This document shows positions 37,161-50,235 of a stretch of 61,480 nt of DNA, one piece after another. Origin of the DNA: Purshia tridentata (lineage: Eukaryota; Streptophyta; Magnoliopsida; Rosales; Rosaceae); assembly GCA_003254885.1 (NCBI GenBank), contig QANT01008178.1:1-61480 (forward strand). The letters run 5' to 3'. Numbering within the stretch: position 1 is the stretch's first letter; every line of letters starts with the position of its first letter. A program made the translations under genes and the position numbers. Under the pieces are notes generated by a model that did no database searches, was not told the DNA's origin, and was given only the letters and a program-made list of their open reading frames with translations.

Positions 37161-38403
37161 GCGTGGTGACTACAAGAGTATTTTTGTCAGATTTTGGGCC
37201 AAAGAGTAAAAAAAGATTAGTTTTGAAATTGAAGGTTAAAAAAGATTTTTGGGTATTAAAATGGTATATTTAATAAAATTTCCCTTATTTTTTAGCAAAG
37301 TATGGGCCAAATTATTAAGTTTAACTAAGGTTAATTAACTTTTTTTGTAGTAAGTTTTTCGTTCTTTCATCCTTTTCTAATTAGTCACAATTGTAATTGT
37401 TCAAAATTTATTTATTTTATTGTGAAATTAAGACTACATTAGATTCCTCCATAATATATATACTTAATTTTGACAAATTAATTGGTAGTCTAAACTCCAA
37501 GCAAGAAGGCTAAGCAAGTAATCTTGAAATAGTAAAACCAGGTCAGGTTATTGATCAATGAAAAGTAAACATCTAGATATTTTATCAAAGTTTTAGTGGA
37601 CAAACTTTTTGCCATGCATATTCAAAACATCACCATTTTTGACTTTGTGAGAGGGGTAGCTGGGTATGGTTAGTTATGAGTTACCAAGATATCCAACTCT
37701 TCAAACAAAGTTGAGTCAAACTTCTAGAAGGTAAGTTGAGGAAACATGTGGGGTTGTTGAAAAGTCATGGGTTAAAATTGATGTCTGACATATTGTTGGA
37801 TATAAGAAACAGAAATTTTTTTCTAATTACTAACTAGAAGAATCAAACACGCAAAAGATGCGCAACGCAATGGAAGTTAGAAAATAATGAGAGACAATTT
37901 GTACATAAGAAGAGAACAGATTGTTATTTTGTGAATGTGAGTTTCTGCCATAAGTATTTAAAAGAAGAGAACAGATTGAGAGAGAAACTCGATCAATTAT
38001 TTTGTGAATGTGAGTTTCTGCTATCAGTATTTAGAAAGCAGTAATCACTTGTTTTGGGAATGTAGGTTTACAAAAGAATTTGGAAAACTGCAATAATGTA
38101 GCTTCAACATACAAGGAGGTGGGAAAAGTCTGCTGCACTGTTTTAATATCAAGACTTCTTTTGTCATCTTTTATTACAAACAACAGTGGAAAGCTTATAT
38201 TTCAAGAATACAAATAACTATACAAAGTAATAGAGAAATTGTTGCACAAGCCAATTAAAATTACATATGAAAAGGAATCCAAAAAAATAAAGGCAAAATG
38301 AGTGAACAGATTTAGTGTTCTCTCTGACTGACTGAACTATTATGTTGTAAGCTCAACTATGTCTTTCACATTCTGTAGGTTCACTGCTGCACAGTGAAAA
38401 TGC

Positions 38404-41400
38404 TTATCTCCTTTGGAAGTTAAGGTACTTGATGCCATAGGCAAAGACAAAGAAGAAGAGGAGGACCCAACCGAGATGAGCAAGGACCACAGGTACTAGG
38501 AAGTCATGCTCAAAACCCAAATAGTCCTTAAGGAATAGATCCACTCTCTTTGTTCCTCCTTCAGGAAGATCAATCGTAGTCTTAATGTCACCAACTTGAG
38601 ATGTGAAGATGCCATAGATTGTCCAAGCAACTGGTGATCCCCAGTAATACCATCTCCACCATATGGGGATTAGCTGCAATATTATACGAAAACTCAGTGA
38701 GCAATCCACATAAATTTGGATTGTAATAAACAAATTGAATGCCAAATGCCACAATAACAAAGTTCCAAATTAGAATTTTCTATTAAACTGTGATCTTCCT
38801 AGAAATACTAGCTCAATGATGGACATATTAATGACTTCTAGAAGAAACATTTTGGATAATCTTAGAAAAAAATCCTCAACGTTCTCAGACATGAATGAGA
38901 AGAAAGTTTTGAGTTTCAAATTTATGACATACCGGCCTGGGGATGAGGAAACCAGAGAACAAGTTCCAGAAGCTCATGAAGAAAGACATAGTAATTGCAG
39001 CAATTTGATGGCCAGGAGTTAGGGCAACCACCATCATCCCGTACATTGAGAAATATGTAAAGCACATGAATATGAAGTAGTAGAAGTACAAAAACTTATC
39101 CACCTTCCAATGGAACCCAATCATCGAATACAAGAGACAGGAATACAAAAAGGTTTGGATCGCAACATAAATTGTCTCAATAGCCACCTGCATCACCAAA
39201 AATATGCATCAATAAGTACATGTGACATTAATTTCATACAAAAGAAAACACACAACTGAGCATACTTCCAATATCTTACCTGAGCAAATGCATAAGGCAA
39301 CTCTGAATACATCCCTGCTGATCTTTCACGGTAGAAAACTGTTCTCTCAACTGAAACCACAGATTGAACAGCAGAAGCATTGCTAGCTCCAAGGAAAAGA
39401 ACAGCAGAATATGTAGCTCCCAACAGATTTATCAGGTCTTGTTGTTTGAATCTGTTCACAAGATAATATGCAGTTTAGCATCATTTAAGTGATAACTTTA
39501 GGGAAGAACCTTTACAGGAGCACAAATGTCCTGATTGGTGAAAACATGAAACTGGGTCACAAATTCAAAGAAATACAAGGAAATGTAGCCCATAGTAAGG
39601 TTCTTAAACTTACATCTCATCTCCTTTGCCCCAGAAGATAACACCAAATAATATTCCGATGACAGTTGTCGAGAAAAATCTAATGGCATTGTATCGTGAG
39701 TTCCTCCAGTATGACCAGTGCTGTTTCCAGAAGCAAGCCTTGCATTGAGTTAGGAAGTTTTGGGAGTATTGGGTCGGGAAGTAAAGGTCTTTGGAGCCTG
39801 GTTGTGGTGTGCTTAGTTCCTTGATAAGTTCCTGATTTCTCCTGTACAAGTGAAAACAAGTAGGAAGCAAAAATCAACACACAAACAAGTGGGTGGCAAT
39901 AATAGAAATGAAAAGAAAACAGAGTCACAAGCTACTTACCTATAGAGTTCAGAGTTTGCAAATACTTCTGCAAAGTCAGTGTCAAGTTGAGCCTCAACAG
40001 TAGCAGAGCTGACCTCTAACATCCAGGTAGCAGGATTATAGCCCTCTTTGATCTTGGGAACCCCTGGAATAGCCTGCAAGATGTTTCAGATATTAGTCAA
40101 ACTTTTAACCACAAAAGCCAATGGTATATGACAAATTTATTCAGATGATATAGTTCCATTGAAACAGAGGACTCAATACTTAATAAATTCAATATTATTC
40201 TTGCTTCCAGGAACTTGCATTTCAATGACACAAACCATTAAAAGCTCAGAAATAAAAATCTTGGGAGTGAGATGTATATTGGATTACATGAGATTGATGT
40301 TTGAAAAATTTTCTTACTGAACTTAGATCTAACCCCAAGTCAGGTTCAACTCAAATATGACTGTTTGGATCCTTAGAAAGGGAATTGAACATAAAATGTA
40401 AAGAATAAACGAACCTCAAAATATTCAACAAGCTTGTGAGATTGGCGACCAAGAGGTCCAGCATAAGTCACCTGTCCTCCTCTTTTCATTAAGAAAAGCT
40501 GTACAGGGAAACAAAATCAAGGTGAATTATGCAACATGAAATAAAGAACAATGTCACAGAGTAAAAAGAATTGAAATCAAATAATACCTCATCAAAAGCT
40601 TCAAAAATGTCAATGCTAGGTTGGTGAATTGTGCAGACAACAGTTCGGCCTGTATCCACTGTGTTTCTTACAGTACGCATAACAATTGCAGCAGCTCTAG
40701 CATCAAGACCTGATGTTGGCTCATCCATAAAGATGATGGAAGGATTTGCAACCAATTCTACAGCAATGGTGAGCCTCTTTCTCTGCTCTGTTGAAAGTCC
40801 ATCAACTCCTGGAAGTCCAACTAAAGCATTGCTCAATGGATTAAGCTCGACCAAGTCCATAACCTCATCAACAAACATCTAAGAGAAGAGAAAAAAAAAT
40901 CAGTCACCTACATTATCCATCTCATCCTGTTTCTTTTATATGGACCAATATGATTATCAGTTAAGCGATTAGATAGATCTTCAAATTTATAGGTAAAAAA
41001 TATTGTTTTAAAGAGATTATATAGCATAAAATCAGAAATTAAATGTTAGAACTGCTAAAATCAAAGTGGTTAAATAAATAACATGCCTGCCGTTTTTCCT
41101 TTGTGACATCCTTGTCAAGACGCAGCCAGGCAGAGTACAGGAGAGATTCATAAACAGTAACAAATGGTGAATGAATGTCATTCTGTTCACAGTAACCGCT
41201 GACCCGAGCAAATGTCTCTTGGTTCTTTGGGAAACCAGAGATCGTAATATTTCCTTCAATATACCCACCAGTCTTTCTTCCCGCTAAGACATCCATCAAG
41301 GTGGTCTTTCCAGCACCACTGACACCAACTAAGGCAGTCAAGACACCTGGCCTAAATGCACCACTAATATCTCGCAGCAGTTGCAGTCGGGTTTCTTCAA

Positions 41401-44400
41401 TGCCTTCGCTCTTCATTTCCTGATAATGACACAAAAATGGTTACCAAGAAGAATATTAGATCCAAGATGCATTTGGCTTCATATGATCTGCCATGAGTAA
41501 GGATTAAAGACAATCTAAAATCATAAGATTTTTTGGAAATGCATTAACTAAAATTTGTCATCTTAGAAGCAAGTAAGCAAAAACCGTCTCATTTGTAATC
41601 CTGTTAGTGTTCCTTTTGATAATAAGTTCTCATATTGATTACTTGAAATTAAAACCTCAGATGAAATAGATTTTAAAGTTGCTTACAGCAGGCATATCCA
41701 CATAGTAGTTCACATGGTCGAAAGCAAGTGATAGGGGCTGGAAGGGCAAAACCATTCCTCTTTTGGCTTGAGTATTTGTAGCACTAACAATACCTCCTTC
41801 AGAATTTCTCACTTGCATAGCAGTACCTGTAATTTTCATTATATATTAGATGAGCAAAATAATTTGATATCAAAGTTAGTAAGCTACTACAAAAGGTGTA
41901 AGTTCTATACAGTAGAATTTGCACTACCACATGATAGCATAAATGAAGAATGATGCATGTGGTGAATAGGGAGTTTACAGCGTAGCCATTATTGATATAC
42001 TGCTTGTCTAGCTAACACATTGTTATACATCCAGGTGTGGTAAATAGATGAATGAGGGTAGTGGTAATTCATTATTTATAATGCAATAAGAAAAATGGCT
42101 ATTCACCAAATATATTAATCTCAGGCCATCTTGCAAAAACAGTAAAAACATTCAAGTTAAGATCCATGGGAAATATAATATTGTACCTTCTGGATTGGGT
42201 CGTCGCTTCCTATTGTTTCCAGAGTCATCATTCTCAATTAGAGTTTTAGTATCACCAAGAGCTGAAATTGAGTTAAAAGAAAACAAAATAATCAACACTT
42301 GAATCCTTCACCGTAACAAAACCTAATGACAAATGAAAAGCAATCACTTACGATTTAAGTAGGTCAGTGCTGCAATGAAAAGAAGATTAAAAAGAAAAGA
42401 AAACCCAAAAAGCGCTGCAACACAAATCCAAAACATAGATTCCGTAGTATACAGGCCTCTTTCACTCAGAAGCAACTTTCCAATTGTGGGTTGTGAGGAG
42501 TTGGCAGGTGTGGGCTGTGCAAAGAGATTAAAAATTTCATTAAGCTTACACAGTTCAACCTAGATATAAACTTATACATGTTATTATCAAGGTATAGTAA
42601 GAATTCAGTTGAGAATTGAGGTTGATGAGAACTTACACCACCCCATCTGTCATCAAGAAATTCATTGATAGCGATTGCATTTTGTCCATACATCATAGGT
42701 GAAATGTAGTATCCCCATATCATCCATGACTCAATGTCATCTGCACGCCGAGATGAGAATATTTAGATAATTTTAAAGCATAGGAAAGAATCCAATAGTT
42801 TATAACTATATTTATTCAAAATTAACAACAATCCTGGTATCAACTGATATATGCAATAGTTTGCTTTGGCAATGAACAGAGAAGAATTACTTACTTTTAG
42901 AAACCACAAAACCTCCTAGGACAAACACCAGTAGCAATACAAAGGAACCAATAGTGTTCGAAACAACCTCTGATCTTCCAAGGGCAGCAATGAAACGGAA
43001 GAGGGAGAGTGCCATCTGATGTATACCGAAGAACGCCAATAACTGTTTAAAGAACCTGAATATATTGGACATATGTCAGATCTAAGAATAATTAGGTCGT
43101 TTTATCATTCATTATTCATTTATCATCACAAGGTTAAAGTTTCTGAAAATTATTTGACTGAAAAATTAAAGCTTACCTAGTGGCCGGAGGTGCAAATCCG
43201 ATTGTATAGTATGTTAAAACGATCCATATCCCAGATTCCATCAGTGAAATGGGAATTCTTGTTAGCCAAATGGGCAAGGCAAAAGCCCAGCCAGGGTAGA
43301 ACAAGGCATCCCTTTGTTTAAAGAACACAGGAAGCCTGAATCCTGTCATTGCAAGTTCTGCCATTCCATTAAACATAACGTTAATGAGACTGAAAAACAG
43401 TGCACCCCAATATTTTGCAGCATCTTGTGTTTCTCCAGCTTTCATTTCTGTTCTCAAGAATACCGTCAAGGCGATTGTAGCCATGATTGTTATCTGGGTG
43501 GTTTTGAATATGTACACAAAAGAGTTACGTTTCATCAGCAGCCATTCCCTTGAAAAGCATGCCTTGAAGAGCTCCTTATTGGATATTCCATACTTTTCCT
43601 TCACCAAGGCAGCAGGATGAGCCGTTCTTTTATCAAAAGGAACTCTTAGTTCTTCTACGAGCCGTTGGCCAATGGAAAAAGAGGTGAAAGCCCGGGCAAA
43701 ATCAGATACTGACACATATCTGTAAGGTTGGTTCTTCTTAAACCAATATTGTTCTTGGTCCTTCTTTGAGGTCACTTCTTGCAAAAAGTCTGCAGCACCT
43801 TTTCTGTCTGGGCATTTGAACCCCATATATTCAAAGAATTCAAGAATATTCTCACGTGGGCCTTGGTAGACAATTTGACCCTCAGAAAGAAGAATAATGT
43901 CATCAAAAAGATCATATGTCTCAGGTGCAGGCTGCAAGAGAGAGATGACCATTGCAACATCCATAATATGAACCATCTGTCTCATGAACTTGCAAATCTG
44001 AAAGGTTGTGGAACTGTCCAGACCCGTTGATATTTCATCCATGAAAAATGCTTTCGCTGGTCCAACCAACATTTCTCCTGCATTCAGAGCAACCACCTCC
44101 AGTTATAATTACAGGAAACATGTTTATCATTCCCAGCAGGACTAAAGAAGTTTCATCAGAAACAAAACCACCTCTTGACATAAAATGCATTGGTGCTTAG
44201 GTTTCTAGCAATCTAATGGTGCTTAGGTTTCTAGCAATCTAATGGTGCTTAGGTTTCTAGCAATCTAAGTCAAGTAAATTAAAATTAGACATGCAGAAAT
44301 AGCATTTTCAGTGTACTACACACAATCAAATTCCGGAACAGATATGAAAGCATAAACATCATGGACCCCCAATGGTTTTCTTTTTAATGTATTATCAAAT

Positions 44401-46150
44401 AGAGTCACATACCAGTAGTTACACGTTTCTTTTGTCCACCAGATATGCCCCTTCTCATATCATCCCCCACCATAATATCAGCACAGATATCTAGTCCAAG
44501 AATCTGTAATAAGAAGTACAAGATGTTAGGATTGTACAATAAGAATAAGAGAGAGGATACAACCTTATGACTGAATAAACAAACCTTAAGAACATAATCG
44601 GTGATCAAACTAGTTTCCTGGCCTGCCATAGATGTGGCTTTCATGAATGCATCAATCTCAGGATCTGGTTTGATACCAGAATCTTTCTCCCGTCTAGACA
44701 ACTCTACCAACATATCATACCTGGTTCCAACTCCCAGGCATCGCCCGGAGAAGTCCAGTGTTTCACGAACTGTCATCTCACCATAATGAAGATCATGCTG
44801 GCTAATATAAGCAGAGGTTCTCTGAGGTACAAATTCCTTGAACTCATGGCCACAGTAGGTCACTTTCCCATTTACCTGTTTGTAACTCCAACTTGTCAAT
44901 ACATGTAAAACAAAAAACCGAACACACAGGTACAACAAATAGCCATAAACTGATAAAGGTTAGGAGACAGACCCTTAGATCATTATCTAGTTTGCCAGCA
45001 AGTGCTTTTAGCAGTGTTGTTTTTCCTGACGAAGGAGGTCCAAGAAGCAGTGTCATCCTGAAAACAAAAACAAAAACACCAATTAAACTCATGAATGGAG
45101 TTCAGCCGTAAAACTGCTACACATGAGTAGCATTAATAACCAATCATTTAAATCTTTCTTTTTCCAGGAACAATTAATATGTTTAAGATATGCTAACTGA
45201 TGACTCTTTAACATTTAAATTCATTATATAGGGTGTGATGTTTTATATTTTTTGATAAACTGATATGTGAGACTTTATTGATGCCCAAAAAATATAATAC
45301 TAGTCCAGAAAAGATGTTAGATCTGAAAAGTTGATGAGCATACCTTGATGGTTTCACAATACCGTTCACATCTTCGAGTATCTTAACGACTCTTTTCTTT
45401 GATGGTAAGAGTTTAAGCACACTAACTAGTCCCTGTTGACAATTATACAAATTTAGAAATCCATGAATTTGCCAGAGGAACTACAGATTAAGAATCAAAG
45501 TTAGCAATTATGAAGTGTTTATACTCTATACAATACCTCTAGTGCGTTCAAGGTGGAATTTAGCAGAGTTGGAAGAGCTCTGGAGCCTACATATGCATCT
45601 CCCTCTATTGATAGATTCTGGAATCTAACTTCAACTCTAGGAATATCAATGCCAACCCTGTTTCCAATCGACCAAACAGAAAAGCCAAAACTTTCAGAAC
45701 CCAACTCCTTATTTTTCACCTGTTTTCTCATCAACCAAACAAACTTACACCAAAAGCCCATGTCAAAGAAAAAGAGAGAAATCCAAACCTGTCATTTCTG
45801 GCCCTGAGCCTCTGCAAGAACTTTTCATTGTCATCCTCAACAACCTTGAGGATGCTCTCCATCAATTGCTTCTTATCTTGAGCCCCAAGGTTTGCAACAT
45901 CAACTTCACCAGTGATCACCCTCCCATTGCTCATGACCTGTCTCAGCATCCCCCTCCTCATCCTATCATATGTTGGCAACCGCTCTATGGCGGCCCACTT
46001 CAGCTCCTCCTCCTCATTCACCGTCTGCTGCCGCGAGCTCCGCTGGAACACGTCCGGCGCGTTCCACATTTCCCTCACACTCGTTGACCGCCAGCTCCCC
46101 CGGCTACTGGACTGCCGTGCCAAGTCATCTCCGGCCAACGCAGCCGCCAT
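38404..46150 (-). CDS. PDR-C: full-size ABCG/PDR transporter, 20 exons
   Basis: Exons on the minus strand: 46150-45789, 45657-45537, 45432-45344, 45057-44973, 44875-44585, 44503-44413, 44077-43177, 43055-42895, 42740-42637, 42514-42352, 42261-42187, 41826-41687, 41419-41087, 40878-40588, 40498-40415, 40073-39940, 39841-39614, 39451-39280, 39187-38933, 38673-38404; 4350 nt, 1449 residues. All functional motifs are present: NBD1 Walker [10 protein letters not shown] (Lys203), ISGGQ, FFMDE; NBD2 [20 protein letters not shown]. It starts [13 protein letters not shown] and ends YLNFQRR. Expected at the plasma membrane, like characterised PDRs; the substrate is unknown. Intron 13 uses a GC donor, as in PDR-B. 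A 26 bp unit is repeated three times in intron 6. It is closest to PDR-D in exon sequence and in intron 16. Confidence 0.95.
44191..44268. repeat. 26 bp tandem repeat, 3 identical copies, in PDR-C intron 6
   Basis: The unit starting TGGTGCTTAGGTTTCTAGCA occurs at 44191-44216, 44217-44242 and 44243-44268 without a mismatch. It is absent as a tandem array from the matching introns of PDR-A, B and D, so it expanded recently. Confidence 0.95.
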
Positions 46151-46464
46151 TTTTTACCGCCAGAAACTGACCAAATCTCTTAAACCACAAGATTTCCGAA
46201 AATGGGTTGGAGAACTACAATCAAATATGGTTGACCCAGTATCAGAAACCGATTCAACTCCCAGAACTTAGGACTTGTAAACTTGAAAGAATTGAATTAA
46301 ATCACTAAGTGTGCACCTAAAATTCAATTTTAATGCTTTTCTTAGTCTTCCTCTTCACAAAATTCTTCACACTTTTGAATTAGTAAGTGGTACTTGGTGA
46401 AAGAATGAGAGAAAATGTGAGAAGAGGTAAGAGATATTTTGGCAAATTGGATTTGGGTTCGTCA

Positions 46465-46471
46465 TTATATA
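46465..46471 (-). promoter_or_regulatory. Candidate TATA box of PDR-C
   Basis: TATATAA on the minus strand about 315 bp before the PDR-C start codon, immediately downstream of a long GA/CT tract. Confidence 0.5.
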
Positions 46472-46518
46472 GACAAAAGAAGCCATCGAAGAAGAAAAAG
46501 AGAGGAAGCTCATGTGAT

Positions 46519-46519
<1 letters not shown>

Positions 46520-46549
<30 letters not shown>
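46520..46549. repeat. CT/GA microsatellite in the PDR-C promoter
   Basis: About 15 CT dinucleotides on the plus strand (GA on the coding strand). It sits between the TATA-like box and the W-box, in line with the GA tracts of the other PDR promoters. Confidence 0.85.
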
Positions 46550-46552
<3 letters not shown>

Positions 46553-46609
46553 TTTTTCAATTTTTTTATATATATTTTTAATTCTTCGTGGGTGCGTTGG
46601 AAAGTCGTT

Positions 46610-46615
46610 GGTCAA
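46610..46615 (-). promoter_or_regulatory. W-box candidate upstream of PDR-C
   Basis: The minus strand reads TTTTGACCAACGA, containing the WRKY-binding core TTGACC. The same context, TTTTGACCAATGA, occurs at the equivalent place in front of PDR-D. PDR genes of this clade are often induced by pathogens or jasmonate, which would fit; binding is not shown. Confidence 0.45.
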
Positions 46616-48518
46616 AATGGGACAACGTTCTGTTCATTCCGCGGTTCTTCATAAAAGACGAGAATACCATGCTTTGCTTTTAAGACATTCTTGACGGTTT
46701 GATGAGATCCAACGGACCAGAAATGAAGTACGTGGTGATGGTCTGGTAGCCAAGTTGGCTAACATTTTAAATAATAGAGATTAATATTTTTCTTTTTCTA
46801 ATTTGTTTTTGGTTTGATTTTTCTTGCTTTCCTCGTCATGCTTACAATTCTATAATGTACCAATTTTGACCGCGAACAACGGACCGATGTTGTAATATGC
46901 TGACCATTTATTATAATCGATGCTTCTATTGGACTTGGAGGCATAAGTGGGGCATTTTTCACGAGGGCCATATATAATATTCCGAAACTAACCCAAATAA
47001 TATAATATTGCAAAAGCAACCCCAATAATTTTATCATGTTGCAGAGGATGAGTTTTTTTAAGTTCATTGACAAAAATATGAGTTGTTCAAGGAACATTTT
47101 TTTCTTTCTTTTTTATGAGAATAAAACATGTCGAAACAACAAAAAGTATAACATACTTTCTGACAGTATTTAGCATCTTTAATTATGATTTTCGTAATTT
47201 AAATGTTATTTTGTTCACCAAAAAAAAGTGATAAATATTATCATCATACTAGATGGTTGACACGTATCATTTAAAAATTGGTTAATAATATACTTTCATA
47301 TCAATCTAATATCGTGACCGATTAATAATTGATGAAAGGGTAATACTAGTGGTGTTGAAATATTTGCTTATCCAGTTATGATATAGTGTATTTTTTGTAT
47401 ACAAAATGCTTTAAAAATCTTTGACAACTTGTAAGAATATCCGAAAATACTCATGCGTTTTTCAAATAACATAAACGACAAATTTTGTTTCTATTTTGGT
47501 GACCCAAAAGATAGGAGATACAATTAATGGCATCTTTTTTTTTTTTTTGACCAAGTCAATTAACGGTATGTTTGGATCATGAACAAGTAGAGAGATTTTA
47601 AATTTACACCCACAATTGCTCAGTTGACCACGACACCAGCCCACCCTGCAATATCGCCGCCCCGTGGGCCCACACAACAGGGTTTCTAGAGGCATGGCTG
47701 GATTGATAATTTTAAATACTTTTGAGAGAAATAAAAAGAGGTTTGCTGTGAGAGTGTAAACTGACAGCTTCTTTTGTTTTAAAGGCGATTTGAATGATTA
47801 GTAGGAAGCCTTCAAGATGTTAAAGGTATAAGAAGCACAGATGGAGTCGGCAGATGTTCAGATTGCACATACATTTTGATAAGCAAACTTTGTAGTTGAT
47901 GTGAAGATATTTAAGAAGATTTTGGTCGACTACTAATCTTCTTTTGGTTGAGTTTGAGAAGCAGCATACAATCTTCAGTTGCCAACAATGAAACCAGAGA
48001 AGGGTGCCTTCTTTTTTTTTCCTTTTTTCATAGACATTTAGTACTTGGATTCCAAACCTTATAATTCTTGATCTTCTTACTATGAAGAGATAACGAGCTA
48101 ACCATCATCTATAATCACATTCATCAAATTATGAGTATGGTTATGGGTGGTGGTTCATCGTTATGTGGGCCTCTTGCCTTGGTCATGTGGGCATTTAAGC
48201 ATTGATCATCAAGTTCCATGATTTCAAATATATCATTCCTATAATCGTAGATGATGGGTAGTCTATTTAACACCCCACCACAAAGTGGTTCGGATAATAT
48301 ATATGTGGAAATTTTATGCTCCCACACAACTTCAGGGGACAGAAGAAGACCCCAAGTTCCAACCAAGTGGCATTGTATGAATGACACTTAATTATTAGAT
48401 CATTATGCTTGTTTGGATTCTTATTTAATTGGGATGATGTTCAATTTTATATATTTATGAATGATTATTATGCATGAATGACACTTAATTATTGGTATTG
48501 TTTAGCTATATTATATTT

Positions 48519-48855
48519 TTTTATAATTTTTTTGTATTATAATATTTTGAGGCTAAAAAAGTTTACGCATTAGCGCATTGAAGCTTACATCTCGCCTTGC
48601 ATTTTTGCATTTGAAAATGGCCTTCTTCCTCTAACCCCATCTTATAAACACATATTCTTTATAGTCTTTTTATTTTATATAAATATTTTTATAATTTTTT
48701 TGTATTATAATATTTTGAGGTTAAAAAAGTTTACGCATTAGCGCATTGAGGCTTACATCTCGTCTTGCATTTTTGCATTTGAAAATGGCCTTCTTCCTCT
48801 AACCCCATCTTATAAACACATGTTCTTTATAGTCTTTTTATTTTATATAAATTAA
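48519..48855. repeat. Tandem duplication, period 168 bp
   Basis: A segment containing AAAGTTTACGCATTAGCGCA and, further on, GGCCTTCTTCCTCTAACCCC is present twice in tandem, with only a handful of substitutions. No coding content is recognisable. Confidence 0.9.
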
Positions 48856-49003
48856 AAATTAATTCATTCATAGAATGGAAATACCATAAAAGATCGACAT
48901 GCATGTATTTATTGTGAACTGATGTTGAAAGAAGTGCTCCTTTGGGGAAAGGAGCCAAGCATTGTTCATAAAGAAATATAATAAGCAACATATTACCCTC
49001 TAA

Positions 49004-49409
49004 GAGCATCTCCAAAAGACTCTAGTAAAATCACTCTTCAAAATCACATTTGATGACCTATGTAGCAATTTGAAGAGTGATATTTGCTACTTGATTTTTT
49101 TATTCTCCAAAAGACTCTTCTAATTTTAAAAATTTATATATTTTTTATGCAATCAATTCTAAAGTTTAATTTATTTAATTGAAAAAATTTATTATTAGAG
49201 GAAAGATAATGTAAATTGTATAAAAATTATAAACAGAATTAAATGTTATTAATATTTGAAGAGAGGAGAGAGGGTCCTTGATTTGAAGAGAGAGAAACTG
49301 AATTCTCAAATAAAGATTCATTTTAAAGGGTCTCTTGGAGCTCAAAATACCCTTCTCTCTCTTCAAAAAATGAAGAATTCTTCATTTGAATACTTTTTTG
49401 GAGATGCTC
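49004..49409. mobile_element. Tourist/Harbinger-like MITE, 406 bp
   Basis: Terminal inverted repeats begin GAGCATCTCCAAAA on both ends, and the trinucleotide TAA flanks both sides (49001-49003, 49410-49412). A 3 bp TAA/TTA duplication is typical of PIF/Harbinger and its Tourist-like MITEs. The left terminal word is partly repeated inside (about 49108). It lies within 400 bp of the metacaspase start and so could affect that promoter. Confidence 0.75.
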
Positions 49410-49703
49410 TAACATTGAAAAGAAATGCCTAGGAAACGAAACAAGAACATCAAATCCCAACAAATGCTAGATGATTTTTTTTTTTATCAAGAAATTTAGA
49501 AAGACAAATAGAGATTAGTTCTACTTGTTTGCATTTAGAAGGGTGCATTGCCTAAATTAATACTAGTACGTAATTAGATTTGATGGAAGAAGTACTCCAC
49601 TTAAACTGTGGAAAGCAACCATTCCCACTCTTGAAAGCCAATTCAAAGCATAGCAAGATATAACTTGAATGAAATTGCAAGCAAGGCATGACACTCTAGC
49701 AGC

Positions 49704-49710
49704 TATAAAG
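49704..49710 (+). promoter_or_regulatory. Candidate TATA box of the metacaspase gene
   Basis: TATAAAG about 80 bp before the ATG at 49787, a normal plant spacing allowing a 5' UTR of about 50 nt. Confidence 0.5.
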
Positions 49711-49786
49711 CCAAAACTTGGAAGGCACCAAATGACACAAACACAATCCATCAATCACAATATCACATTGCCTGCAAATTATTATC

Positions 49787-50203
49787 ATGCAGAAGGATCA
49801 AAGGAAGAGGTTGGCAGTTTTGGTGGGCTGCAATTACCCAAACACCAGAAACGAGCTGCATGGTTGCATAAATGATGTGCTCACGATGAGAGACACACTT
49901 GTGAATCTGTTCGGGTTCAACCCGACCCATATTCAGCTACTGACTGATGCACCTGGTTCCTCAGTGATGCCCACAGGTGCAAACATCAAGAAGGCACTTG
50001 GTGCGATGGTTGATGAGGCTGACGCAGGGGATGTCCTCTACTTTCACTACAGTGGCCATGGTACAAGGATTCCTTCTTTGAAACCAAGCAACCCCTTCAG
50101 GCAGGATGAGGCCATTGTGCCTTGTGATTTCAATCTCATCACTGGTAGGTCTTCTAAATAATTTGCATTTCATGAGTTCCCTTTTAATGTAGCTATTAAT
50201 TTA

Positions 50204-50235
<32 letters not shown>

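Larger units (their letters stand above)
33156..38403. other. Intergenic region between PDR-C and PDR-B, transposon-rich
   Basis: About 5.2 kb with no intact gene. It holds the PDR-B promoter (33156-33430), a degraded hAT element (33892-34681), a small inverted-repeat element (34804-34924), a long poly-T with an undetermined base, a GTCGAC-rich minisatellite (36980-37160) and, near 37908-38040, an imperfect duplication of a segment containing TTTTGTGAATGTGAGTTTCT. Open frames here are short and biased by simple sequence. Confidence 0.6.
46151..49786. other. Intergenic region between the metacaspase and PDR-C
   Basis: About 3.6 kb between divergent genes. It carries the PDR-C promoter, a 168 bp tandem duplication (48519-48855), a MITE (49004-49409) and the start of the metacaspase 5' region. 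Other sequence is AT-rich, and I see no gene in it. Confidence 0.6.

Noticed and set aside
49669..49875. Overlapping plus-strand frame at the metacaspase start
   Set aside because: It is out of frame with the conserved metacaspase coding sequence beginning at 49787.
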